NCBI GenBank assembly: GCA_001800185.1
Contig: MGUX01000056.1
Location: 1-6,653, forward strand
From: Elusimicrobia bacterium RIFCSPLOWO2_12_FULL_59_9
Lineage (GTDB): Bacteria > Elusimicrobiota > Elusimicrobia > O2-12-FULL-59-9
Reading direction: 5' to 3'
DNA length: 6,653 bases
Made by a program: the position numbers and the translations under genes
Notes under the pieces: generated by a model
Database searches by the model: none
Told to the model about the DNA's origin: nothing
The model's input: only the letters and a program-made list of their open reading frames with translations
Part shown: one piece after another, positions 1 through 6,653 of the stretch
Layout: each line of letters starts with the position of its first letter
Numbering within the stretch: the first letter of the stretch is position 1

Positions 1-3000
1 GAGCTTTCCGCCTTCCTCGTAGCCCACGTATCCAGGCGGGGCGCCGACGAGCCTGGACACGGCGAACTTCTCCATGAATTCCGACATATCGACCCGGATC
101 AGAGCGTCTTCGCTGCCGAAGAGAAATTCAGCCAAGGCCTTGGCCAGCTCCGTCTTGCCCACGCCGGTCGGACCTAAAAAGAGAAACGAGCCGATGGGCT
201 TGTCGGGATCTTTAAAATTGGTGCGGCTTCGGCGGATGGCGCTTGCGACCGCTTTGAGCGCCTCGTCCTGGCCCAGAACCCGTTTGCGCAGCGCGTTTTC
301 GATGTTGAGCAGCTTTTCGGTCTCGCCCTCGCTCATCTTGGCGGCCGGAATGCCGGTCCATTGGGAAACGATCTGGGCGATGTCGTCCTCGCTCACTTCC
401 GGAGGACCGCGCTGGCGCTGCGCCTGCCAAAGCTTGAAATCCGCGTCGAACTGCTCTTGGGCCTGTTTCGATTTTTCCCGGTACTCCTTCGCCTGGGCGT
501 ACTGCTGCTCGAGCACGGCCTTTTCCTTGAGCTGCTTGAACTTTTGAGCGTCCTGCTCCAGCTTCTTGAGGCTCTCCGGCCAAGCCGCTTTCGAGCTCAA
601 GCGCGCGCGCGCCCGGCTGCCGGCCTCATCGATGAGATCGATGGCCGGATCGGGCAGGTGGCGGTTGGCGACGTAGCGGGAAGCCAGGGCGGCGGCGGCT
701 TTCAGGGCCTCCTCGGTGTAGCGCACGTTGTGGTGCGCTTCATAGGTCTGCTTAAGGCCCCGCAGTATCTCCACCGTGTCTTCCACCGTGGAAGCTTCGA
801 CCAAGACCGGCTGAAAACGCCGCTCCAGGGCCGCGTCCTTCTCGATATATTTGCGGTATTCGTCCAGCGTGGTGGCCCCGATGGCGTGGAGTTCCCCGCG
901 CGCCAGGGCGGGCTTGAGCATGTTGGAGGCGTCCATGGCGCCTTCGGCGCCGCCCGCGCCGAGCACGGTGTGAAGCTCGTCGATGAAGACGATGACGCTG
1001 CCGGCGTTGCGCCGGATCTCGTCCAAAATATTCTTGATCCTCTCCTCAAACTCGCCGCGATATTTGGTGCCGGCGACGACGGCGGCCAGATCCAGGCTCA
1101 AAACGCGCTTGCCTTCCAACTCCGGGGGAACTTCGCCGCGCGCGATGCGCTGGGCCAGGCCTTCCACGATGGCGGTCTTGCCCACGCCCGGCGCGCCGAT
1201 AAGCACCGGATTGTTCTTGGTGCGCCGGCCCAAGATGACCATCAGGCGGTCGAGCTCCTGGGACCTTCCGGTCACGGGAGGGATATTGCCCTCATGCGCC
1301 ATCGCCGTCAAATCCCGGGAAAAATTGTCCAATGTCGGCGTCTTGGATTTGGGCGCCGGCGGGACCGGGTTGTTGGATTTGCCGTCTTGCGGGTCTCCGA
1401 ATGGATTTAGCTGGAAATTATAATTGTCCAGCCAGCTCTGGGCGATCTTGCCGAGTTTGGCCGCCAGGGCCGCGTTCTTTTCCGCATGCTCTATGCTGAT
1501 TTCCAGAGCTCCAAGTTTTTGGGCCTCTTGCCCCCCGCTCCGGGCGGCTTGGCGCTTTAATTCCTTCAAAGCGCGCCGGTAGCTCTCAGCGGCCTTTTTA
1601 TAAAATGAAATGGCATTGGGTAGCCGGACATCGTTTTTTTCAGCGTAATTTAAGAGCGCGTTTCCTTCATAGATATCCAGGGGGGCATCCGCGGTCGAGG
1701 CGTTATCGATAGCGAAGGGCTCGCTCAAGACCCAGACCTCGTCTTCCTTTTTAACAAGCAGCTTGCCTTTAAGAGACAGGCGATAAAAAATGTCCTTAAG
1801 TTGGGGCGCGGTCAATTTCAGCTTGGCGGCGATGAGCGCCATCTCTTTCGCGGCGCCCCCTGCGCGGTGCTCCGGGGACCCGCGGTTCCCCAGAGGGGGG
1901 CCCCCATCGCTCCAATCCAAGTCGGCCCCGGGTTCGAACCAAAACGCAACTTCATGGAGAACCGCTTGCTGCAGAGATTTCAGCCGGGGACGGACGGGGT
2001 CCCGGCTGATGTTGTTGAGAAAATCCCACAGATACGGGACATGGGAGGGAGACTCCTCGCTGCGATTTCTGCGCGCCACTTCTTCGGATTCCATGTCGTC
2101 GATGAGCATTTCCAAGCCGGCCAGCTCTTTTCTATCGGGGGCTTTGGCCGGGCGCCCTACGGCGTAAAATTGAGTCGACAGAAATTCCCGCGCTTTTTCG
2201 ACGGCGCGCTTGTCTTGAGAGGACTGCATGTGGTTGTACGAGAGGGAGATATCCGTTTGCTCTTTAAGCAGGCCGGCGGCGGCGTTGTTGGCAAGGGCCG
2301 AGAGAAGAGCGGTATTTTTCACGACGAACGCGGAAGAGGCGGAGCTCTTTTCCTTGAGGGAAGAAAAGGCCTTCAAGGCCTCCGAAAATCCCAGAAAGGC
2401 GGCAGCGAAGCTTTGTTGGTTGTAAGCCTGAACGCTTCCCCGGAGTATTTCCGGCAAATCGTCGCGCGGCCAGGGAGTCTTTTTGTCGGTCCAAAGAGCC
2501 GCGTGGATATAGCCTTGGGGGATTTTCATGACCCGTCCGCCGTCGACGGCCTCACGGACTTGCGCCTTGAGGCGGTCGTCCGCTTTGGAGACCGTTTCCT
2601 CGTTGATGAAAGATCCCGGGTCCCTTTGACCGGCGCGTATGAATATCAGCGGTATGGACGCCAACGCGACGGACCCGGCGGAATCCGAGCCTGGAAAAAT
2701 GGCGAGCATCGGATCGGAAGAAAGCCCCGCATAAACCGTCAAAACGGTCAGCGCCGCCAAGGCGCCCCATGTCCACAGGCGGCTGCGCTCAAAGAGGGCG
2801 CTTCGGTCCTTGCTGAAATTAGGCCGTTGGGGCGGGGGAGAAACCAAATTCCAGCCGGACTTTCCTGCAAAATTGGCCCGCGGCGCATGCGCGCTCCTAA
2901 AGTCCATGGGCGCCTCAAAACCGAACACAGGAGGGGTTTCGCGGCTTCCGGGCGAATCCGTTCCATCGATGCGGTTCTGGAGTTCATCGGCGCCGGCTTT

Positions 3001-3288
3001 GGAAGCTGAGGCATTTTCTTGCCGGTTGGCCCGGTACACCTGGGCCAAGGCGGCGGAAACGCGTTCAAGCTTTTGCATGCGCGCCGGATTGCTCAGGCCG
3101 GAGTTCTGGACCTGAATGTCCGCGGATCGCGCCAGGCGCGCGCGCCGCCCAATTTGCGGGCTGCGCTTAAAACGGCTCTTGAGGACTTTCGCGGGCCGAT
3201 AAGAGGCAGCCGACGCCGCGGGAACGGACGGGAGGCCGGAGGCAAGCATCAAAGACGCCGACAAAAAAACCGACAAGGTTCGCTTCAT
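1..3288 (-). CDS. clpC: Membrane-anchored ClpC-type AAA+ ATPase (Clp ATP-binding subunit) with a long novel N-terminal extension; 3' end cut by window
   Basis: The reverse strand is open from ATG at 3288 to the left edge, 1096 codons, and I checked the frame at several motifs. Residues 1-27 look like a signal peptide or signal anchor (K2 R3, hydrophobic core 5-19, small-residue AASA). Residues 31-54 carry ten K/R and no acidic residue. Hydrophobic segments lie at about 172-190 and 204-217. Residues 218-480 are mostly soluble and helical, about 481-522 resemble a winged helix, and 523-640 are helical and charged. The ATPase starts near 653 (LDNFSRDLTAMA). D1 has Walker A GAPGVGKT (698-705), pore loop KYRGEFEER, Walker B DELH (770-773) and arginine-finger region LERRF (821-825). 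A short ClpC-like middle domain spans about 897-960, then WTGIP (W977) and D2 Walker A GPTGVGKT (1039-1046). The D2 Walker B and any ClpP-binding loop lie outside the window. The short middle domain favours ClpC over ClpB. By family knowledge it should unfold proteins in an ATP-dependent hexamer, perhaps feeding ClpP. Membrane tethering is inferred, and orthology to classical clpC is uncertain because Clp-N is missing. No Shine-Dalgarno precedes the start. Confidence 0.93.
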   Translation of the reverse strand, partial: MKRTLSVFLSASLMLASGLPSVPAASAASYRPAKVLKSRFKRSPQIGRRARLARSADIQVQNSGLSNPARMQKLERVSAALAQVYRANRQENASASKAGADELQNRIDGTDSPGSRETPPVFGFEAPMDFRSAHAPRANFAGKSGWNLVSPPPQRPNFSKDRSALFERSRLWTWGALAALTVLTVYAGLSSDPMLAIFPGSDSAGSVALASIPLIFIRAGQRDPGSFINEETVSKADDRLKAQVREAVDGGRVMKIPQGYIHAALWTDKKTPWPRDDLPEILRGSVQAYNQQSFAAAFLGFSEALKAFSSLKEKSSASSAFVVKNTALLSALANNAAAGLLKEQTDISLSYNHMQSSQDKRAVEKAREFLSTQFYAVGRPAKAPDRKELAGLEMLIDDMESEEVARRNRSEESPSHVPYLWDFLNNISRDPVRPRLKSLQQAVLHEVAFWFEPGADLDWSDGGPPLGNRGSPEHRAGGAAKEMALIAAKLKLTAPQLKDIFYRLSLKGKLLVKKEDEVWVLSEPFAIDNASTADAPLDIYEGNALLNYAEKNDVRLPNAISFYKKAAESYRRALKELKRQAARSGGQEAQKLGALEISIEHAEKNAALAAKLGKIAQSWLDNYNFQLNPFGDPQDGKSNNPVPPAPKSKTPTLDNFSRDLTAMAHEGNIPPVTGRSQELDRLMVILGRRTKNNPVLIGAPGVGKTAIVEGLAQRIARGEVPPELEGKRVLSLDLAAVVAGTKYRGEFEERIKNILDEIRRNAGSVIVFIDELHTVLGAGGAEGAMDASNMLKPALARGELHAIGATTLDEYRKYIEKDAALERRFQPVLVEASTVEDTVEILRGLKQTYEAHHNVRYTEEALKAAAALASRYVANRHLPDPAIDLIDEAGSRARARLSSKAAWPESLKKLEQDAQKFKQLKEKAVLEQQYAQAKEYREKSKQAQEQFDADFKLWQAQRQRGPPEVSEDDIAQIVSQWTGIPAAKMSEGETEKLLNIENALRKRVLGQDEALKAVASAIRRSRTNFKDPDKPIGSFLFLGPTGVGKTELAKALAEFLFGSEDALIRVDMSEFMEKFAVSRLVGAPPGYVGYEEGGKL

Positions 3289-3301
3289 TGAGAAAATTAT
3301 A
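3289..3301 (-). promoter_or_regulatory. -10 box (TATAAT) abutting the clp start; likely leaderless transcript
   Basis: On the minus strand a perfect TATAAT occupies 3301-3296, followed by the seven bases TTTCTCA and then the ATG at 3288. With the usual 6-8 nt between the -10 box and the start site, transcription would begin at or within a base or two of the A of ATG. I see no purine-rich ribosome-binding site in front of this ATG, which fits a leaderless mRNA. No convincing TTGACA-like -35 element lies 16-18 nt upstream, and there is no TGn extended -10. The promoter is therefore inferred from the hexamer and its position only. Confidence 0.5.
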
Positions 3302-3357
3302 GGCCAATATGAAAGCAGAGGCATGAGCCCAATGGCCCAGTTCGTTTAAGTTAAAGG

Positions 3358-3376
3358 GCCCAGACGGACTCTGGGC
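3358..3376 (-). terminator. Candidate terminator hairpin downstream of purH
   Basis: Read on the minus strand, GCCCAGA and TCTGGGC form a perfect 7-bp stem around a 5-nt loop (stem arms 3376-3370 and 3364-3358). It is followed by CCTTTAACTT, a short and interrupted T-run. It lies 73 nt past the purH stop and 70 nt before the clp ATG, the right place to end the ligA-purH transcript. The weak T-tract makes it an imperfect intrinsic terminator. It could instead belong to a larger structured element with the neighbouring repeats. Confidence 0.4.
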
Positions 3377-3384
3377 ACTTGGCC

Positions 3385-3412
3385 TCAGGCAAGATAGGCC
3401 TTAAGGCCCACT
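3385..3412. repeat. GGCC-rich nested inverted repeats in the purH-clp intergenic region
   Basis: A perfect 12-base palindrome, GGCCTTAAGGCC, occupies 3397-3408. Its left GGCC arm can alternatively pair with the GGCC at 3381-3384, closing a longer hairpin (GGCCT with AGGCC around about 10 nt). With the adjacent 7-bp hairpin and further TGGGCC/TGGGCT copies near 3326-3337, the roughly 90-nt stretch 3326-3412 is dense in self-complementary GGCC/GGGCC blocks. The function is unknown. Possibilities are a protein-binding operator, a mutually exclusive RNA fold, or a dispersed intergenic repeat unit. Confidence 0.4.
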
Positions 3413-3448
3413 GGAGGAAAATCGCCCCGGCCGCGTCGACTCAGTTAT

Positions 3449-4966
3449 TTAATGGCGGAAGTGTCGAAGGCCCGTAAATACCATGGAAATGCCTTTTTGA
3501 TTGCAGACGTGGACGGTGTGGTTGTCGTGGCTGGTGCCGCCGGGTTGAATGATCGCCTGAACCCCCGTGTGCATGGCTTCGACGATGCAATCCATGGACA
3601 AGGGCCCGTCGGAGGCGAGAACCAGCGAGTCGGAGGGGGCAAGTATGGGGTGCCGGTTCCGGCTTTTGAAAAGAGCGATGCGGATCGCTTCCGTCGCGGA
3701 GGGCTGGCCGGAGCCGATGCCGATGGTGCGCGTCCCGCAGCTTAAGACGGCGGCGCTGGATTTCGTGTGCTTCGCGATCAGCCAGGAAAATTTAAGCGCG
3801 TGCATCTCCGTTTCGGTCGGCGTCCGTTGGGTCACGGCGCGAATTTCCACAGGAAGGGTGTGCTGGTTTTGTTCCTGCACCAGAAGGCCGCCAGATATCG
3901 GGTGGATGTTGATTTCTTTGGCCGCGATCAAGGAAGAAGGCAAAGTAATGAGCCGGAGGTCCTTTTTGAGCTTGAGAACTTCCGCCGCCTCCTGGGAAAA
4001 TTCCGGGGCCACCGCGCATTCAAGATAAACGTCGGCGATCTGTTTGGCGGTTTCGGCGTCCACCTCCCTATTGAAAGCCACCAGGCTTCCGGGGGCGTTG
4101 GCCGGGTCGGACTCCCAGGCCAGCCGGAAATTCTCTGAAAGCCTGTAACCGGCGGCCGCGCCGACCAGCGAAGCGTGCTTGACCAGGGCGCAAGCGGAAT
4201 CGGTCTGTTCAGAGACAAGGTCCCAGGCGGTTTCCAAATCCAGATAGTGGTTGAATGAAAGAGCCGAGCCTTGCAGCAGCTTGGCGGCCGGCAGCCCCCA
4301 GGGTCTTTCGCCCGTTCTCCGGTAAAGGGCCGCCTTTTGATGGGGATTTTCTCCGAATTTGATGTCCTGGTTTTTCTTCAGGCCGATCACCCATTCTTCC
4401 GGAAACGCTGTCCAATCGTGCGCCAGATACTGGGCCACGGTCGCGTCATGATAGGAGCAATGGGAAAAGGATTTGGCGGCCAACTCCCGGCGGCGCTTGA
4501 GGTGGATGTCCTTGAATTCGCTGAGCGCGGAAACGGTGTCTTCATAATCCATGGGATCGCACAGCGAGATGACTTGGGTGAAATTTCTCGCGGCGGCCTT
4601 CAGCAATGCCGAAGCTCCGGGGTCTACGTATTCCATCACCTCCGTTTCGGACAAATATCCCTTTTCGGCGATTTCTGAAATTGGATAGAGATTGATGGCG
4701 GCCAGGCCAATGTGCAGGTCGGCCGCGCCTGCGGGCATGCTCAGGCCGGCGAATAAACGGGGCTGGGCCATTTTAAGCCGCATGTCCCAGGGCTCCGGCA
4801 AATCCGCCAAGTTCTCGACCTCCTCAATGACCACCTCCGCTTGCAGGAGCAGCTTCGCGGTCGCGCCGGCGGACACGATGGCGTAACCCAAGCGTGAAAG
4901 TTCGAAAGCGAATTCGACGATCCCGGTTCGGTCAGAAACATACAAGAGGGCGGTTTTTTGTTCCAT
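3449..4966 (-). CDS. purH: Bifunctional PurH: AICAR formyltransferase / IMP cyclohydrolase (divergent active sites)
   Basis: PurH carries out the last two cytoplasmic steps of purine synthesis: formylation of AICAR with 10-formyl-THF, then cyclisation of FAICAR to IMP. I chose the ATG at 4966 (505 aa, normal for the family), 4 nt after the ligA stop. A TTG at 4987 would add seven residues that overlap ligA. Neither start has a clear Shine-Dalgarno, so translational coupling is likely. The MGS-like cyclohydrolase half is about residues 1-140 (SDRTG 11-15, NLYP 92-95, VDPGA 114-118). The transformylase half is about 145-505, with GENPHQ (205-210), catalytic-type KH (263-264), AFNREVDAETAK, GIGSGQ, IQPGG (473-477) and the hallmark C-terminus FTGLRHFRH. 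Many usually invariant positions differ: K-M-A-Q-P for KTLHP (65-69), R127 where a catalytic Lys is usual, SLVG for NPxG after KH, A424 for the Arg of GQxSR, and SDGPLSMD for SDAFFPF. The frame is intact, so this looks like divergence rather than a pseudogene. Family assignment is firm; full dual activity is not. Confidence 0.93.
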   Translation of the reverse strand: MEQKTALLYVSDRTGIVEFAFELSRLGYAIVSAGATAKLLLQAEVVIEEVENLADLPEPWDMRLKMAQPRLFAGLSMPAGAADLHIGLAAINLYPISEIAEKGYLSETEVMEYVDPGASALLKAAARNFTQVISLCDPMDYEDTVSALSEFKDIHLKRRRELAAKSFSHCSYHDATVAQYLAHDWTAFPEEWVIGLKKNQDIKFGENPHQKAALYRRTGERPWGLPAAKLLQGSALSFNHYLDLETAWDLVSEQTDSACALVKHASLVGAAAGYRLSENFRLAWESDPANAPGSLVAFNREVDAETAKQIADVYLECAVAPEFSQEAAEVLKLKKDLRLITLPSSLIAAKEINIHPISGGLLVQEQNQHTLPVEIRAVTQRTPTETEMHALKFSWLIAKHTKSSAAVLSCGTRTIGIGSGQPSATEAIRIALFKSRNRHPILAPSDSLVLASDGPLSMDCIVEAMHTGVQAIIQPGGTSHDNHTVHVCNQKGISMVFTGLRHFRH

Positions 4967-4970
4967 GAGC

Positions 4971-6653
4971 TTATTTTTGATCCGCAATTATAGCTAAAAA
5001 GTCCTTCTCGGATAAAACGGGGACGCCCAAGCGGCGGGCCTTATCGGCCTTGGAGCCCGGCTCCTTTCCGGCGACGACAAAGCTCGTTTTCTTGGAGACC
5101 GAGGAGGAGGTCCGGGCGCCCAAAGCCCGCGCGGCGTCTTCCGCCTCGCGGCGCGTGAAGCCTTCCAACTCCCCCGTAAAAACAAAGGTTTTCCCGGCAT
5201 GCAGGGACCCGGAGGGCAAAAGCGCGGCAGGCTCGGTGAAGTTGACGCCGGCGATTTCGAGTCTTTTCAACATATCGATGTTGGATTTTTGGGAGAAATA
5301 CCTGACGACGGATGCGGCGATGACGGGCCCGACTTCCCGAATGCCGGAGAGGAGCGGCTCGCCGGCGTCTTGGAGCGCCTTGAGGTTGCCGAAATGCGCG
5401 GCCAAAATCCGGGCCAGCTTTTCTCCCAGATGGCGGATCCCCAAGCCGAACAGAAGGCGATGGAGGGGCAGGCGCTTGCTTGTTTCGATCGCGGCAAGAA
5501 GATTGGCGGCTCTCTTTTGGGCGAAGAGGTCCAGGTCAAGGAGTTTTTCCTGGCTGAGGGCGTAAAGGTCGGAAATATCCGAAATGAGCATCTTGTCGAT
5601 GAGTTGATCCACCGCGGACTCCCCCAGGCCCTCGATGTCGGCCGCCGCGCGCGAGCCGAAATGAAGCACCCTCCTTTTCAATTGGGCCGGGCAGCCGGGA
5701 TTGAGGCAGCGGTGGGCCACCTCCTCCTCGACTTCCTTGACGACTTTGGCGGAGCAGGAGGGACAAAGCTCCGGCGCGGAAACCGGCGTTTCTTTGCCGC
5801 TGCGCACGGAAGGTACGACCTTGACCACCTTGGGTATCACCTCACCGGCGCGTTCCACCACCACTCGGTCGCCGATCCGGATATCCAACCTGCGGATCTC
5901 ATCGAAGTTATGCAGGCTGGCCGAGGAAATGGTGACTCCTCCGCAAAACACGGGCTCCAACTCGGCCACGGGCGTGATCGTCCCCGTGCGCCCCACGGAG
6001 AAAACGACGCCGCGCAGCCGGGTGGTGGCCTGCTGTGCTTGATATTTGAGGGCGATGGCCCAGCGCGGACTCTTCGATGTCGTCCCAAGGGCTTTTTGGA
6101 GGTCGAATTCGTTGACTTTCACCACGAGCCCGTCCGCATCGAAGTCCAGATGGCGGATTTTGCCTTCCCATTCCTGGTAGAAGCGGACCACCTCCTCAAC
6201 GTTTTGAAGGCGCTCGCGCACCGGATTGGTCGGAAGCCCCCAGCGCCCGCACGCCTCGATAAACTTCAGGTGCGAGGCGATAGTTTTCCGATGCCCCTCG
6301 ATGCGGCCGAAGGAATGCGCGAAAAATCTAAGCGGCCTTCGCGCCGTGACGCGGGAATCTTTTTGCCGGAGGGCGCCCGCGGCGGCGTTTCTGGGATTGA
6401 CGAAAGGGGGAAGATTTTCCTGCTTTTGCCGCGCATTGAGGGCGGCGAAGTCTTTGCGGCTCATGTACACTTCTCCGCGCACGTCAAATAGGTCGGGAGG
6501 GGCATCGCTCAAAAGTTTGAGGGGAATGGAGGGTATGGTGCGGATGTTGGGGGTGATGTCTTCGCCGGTGGCGCCGTCCCCGCGAGTCGCGCCGAGCTTG
6601 AGAACGCCTTTTTCGTAGGTCAGGGAGCAGGAGACGCCGTCGATTTTAGCCTC
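4971..6653 (-). CDS. ligA: NAD+-dependent DNA ligase LigA (N-terminus beyond window)
   Basis: LigA seals nicks in duplex DNA during replication and repair, using NAD+ to adenylate a lysine. The gene enters from the right edge, leaving 560 residues visible. Residues below are numbered from the first codon at 6653. The active-site motif KIDG puts the adenylated lysine at residue 3, so about 110 residues (most of domain Ia) are missing compared with the ~670-aa family. Next come TRGDGATGEDIT, RGEVYM, the NPRNAAAG motif, the FDADGLVVKVN motif, ALKYQAQ with the conserved Lys, and the OB-fold (VGRTGTITPVAELEPV, SLHN, IGDRVVVERAGEVIPKVV). A zinc finger follows (C297, C300, C316, C321; CX2CX15CX4C), then helix-hairpin-helix repeats from about 340 to 470 (DIEGLGE, GLGIRHLGEKLA, IREVGP) and a C-terminal BRCT domain at about 484-560 (GKTFVFTGELEGFTRREAE). 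It stops with TAA at 4973-4971, 4 nt before purH, indicating an operon. All visible catalytic motifs are intact. The TTG at 6512 is internal and not the start. Confidence 0.97.
   Translation of the reverse strand, partial: EAKIDGVSCSLTYEKGVLKLGATRGDGATGEDITPNIRTIPSIPLKLLSDAPPDLFDVRGEVYMSRKDFAALNARQKQENLPPFVNPRNAAAGALRQKDSRVTARRPLRFFAHSFGRIEGHRKTIASHLKFIEACGRWGLPTNPVRERLQNVEEVVRFYQEWEGKIRHLDFDADGLVVKVNEFDLQKALGTTSKSPRWAIALKYQAQQATTRLRGVVFSVGRTGTITPVAELEPVFCGGVTISSASLHNFDEIRRLDIRIGDRVVVERAGEVIPKVVKVVPSVRSGKETPVSAPELCPSCSAKVVKEVEEEVAHRCLNPGCPAQLKRRVLHFGSRAAADIEGLGESAVDQLIDKMLISDISDLYALSQEKLLDLDLFAQKRAANLLAAIETSKRLPLHRLLFGLGIRHLGEKLARILAAHFGNLKALQDAGEPLLSGIREVGPVIAASVVRYFSQKSNIDMLKRLEIAGVNFTEPAALLPSGSLHAGKTFVFTGELEGFTRREAEDAARALGARTSSSVSKKTSFVVAGKEPGSKADKARRLGVPVLSEKDFLAIIADQK

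Noticed and set aside
601..612. Alternating GC run of 12 bases
   Set aside because: It encodes the Arg/Ala codons of the conserved segment just after D1 in ClpC proteins, so coding constraint is enough.
361..1410. 349-codon open frame on the plus strand
   Set aside because: It lies antisense to the conserved D1/middle domains of the Clp gene. Its composition is a GC-rich mirror of that reading frame and it has no recognisable domain.
1870..1915. GC-rich imperfect hairpin (GGGG..CCCC arms) in the Clp gene
   Set aside because: It falls in a Gly/Pro-rich linker just before the winged-helix-like segment. Codons such as GGG and CCC account for it, and no second feature suggests regulation.
1801..3009. 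402-codon open frame on the plus strand
   Set aside because: It is antisense to the Clp extension. The minus frame is continuous with a conserved ATPase, has a plausible start and membrane segments, and explains the whole stretch. The plus frame shows only low-complexity Gly/Arg-rich sequence.
3421..3448. GC-rich stretch followed by ATTTTCC after purH as an intrinsic terminator
   Set aside because: I could not build a stable stem from it. The 7-bp hairpin at 3358-3376 is a better candidate.
5199..6491. 430-codon open frame on the plus strand
   Set aside because: It is antisense to LigA, whose motifs are unmistakable on the other strand.
6483..6512. TTG at 6512 as the ligA start
   Set aside because: The same frame is open to the window edge and includes the catalytic KIDG motif upstream of it, so the true start is beyond 6653.

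Overview
The window is bacterial. It encodes an NAD-dependent DNA ligase, is dense and fairly GC-rich, and carries three genes, all on the minus strand. Transcription therefore runs from right to left. Nothing in the window fixes the lineage. A Gram-negative-type or deep-branching uncultured phylum such as Elusimicrobiota is possible, but that is only an impression.

Layout in the direction of transcription: (1) ligA, entering from the right edge at 6653 without its first ~110 residues and ending at 4971. (2) purH, starting 4 nt after the ligA stop and ending at 3449. The two genes almost certainly share a transcript. (3) A 160-nt intergenic region (3289-3448) holding GGCC-rich inverted repeats, a probable terminator hairpin and, next to the following gene, a TATAAT box. 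(4) A very large ClpC-type AAA+ ATPase gene starting at 3288 and running off the left edge. 1096 codons are visible, and the C-terminal part of its second ATPase domain is cut off.

ligA and purH are housekeeping genes for DNA nick sealing and the last two steps of IMP synthesis. Even so, this PurH has replacements at many positions that are normally near-invariant in both catalytic halves. The Clp gene is the most unusual item. The usual ~150-residue Clp-N substrate/adaptor domain is absent. In its place are about 650 residues: a signal-peptide-like N-terminus, a strongly basic stretch, one or two membrane segments, a helical region, a winged-helix-like segment and a further helical region. 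Only then does a well-conserved D1-middle-D2 ATPase begin. This suggests a membrane-tethered unfoldase/protease chaperone. Its -10 box lies so close to the ATG that the mRNA is probably leaderless.

No RNA genes, mobile elements, CRISPR arrays or phage features were seen. The long open frames on the plus strand are antisense shadows of these three genes.
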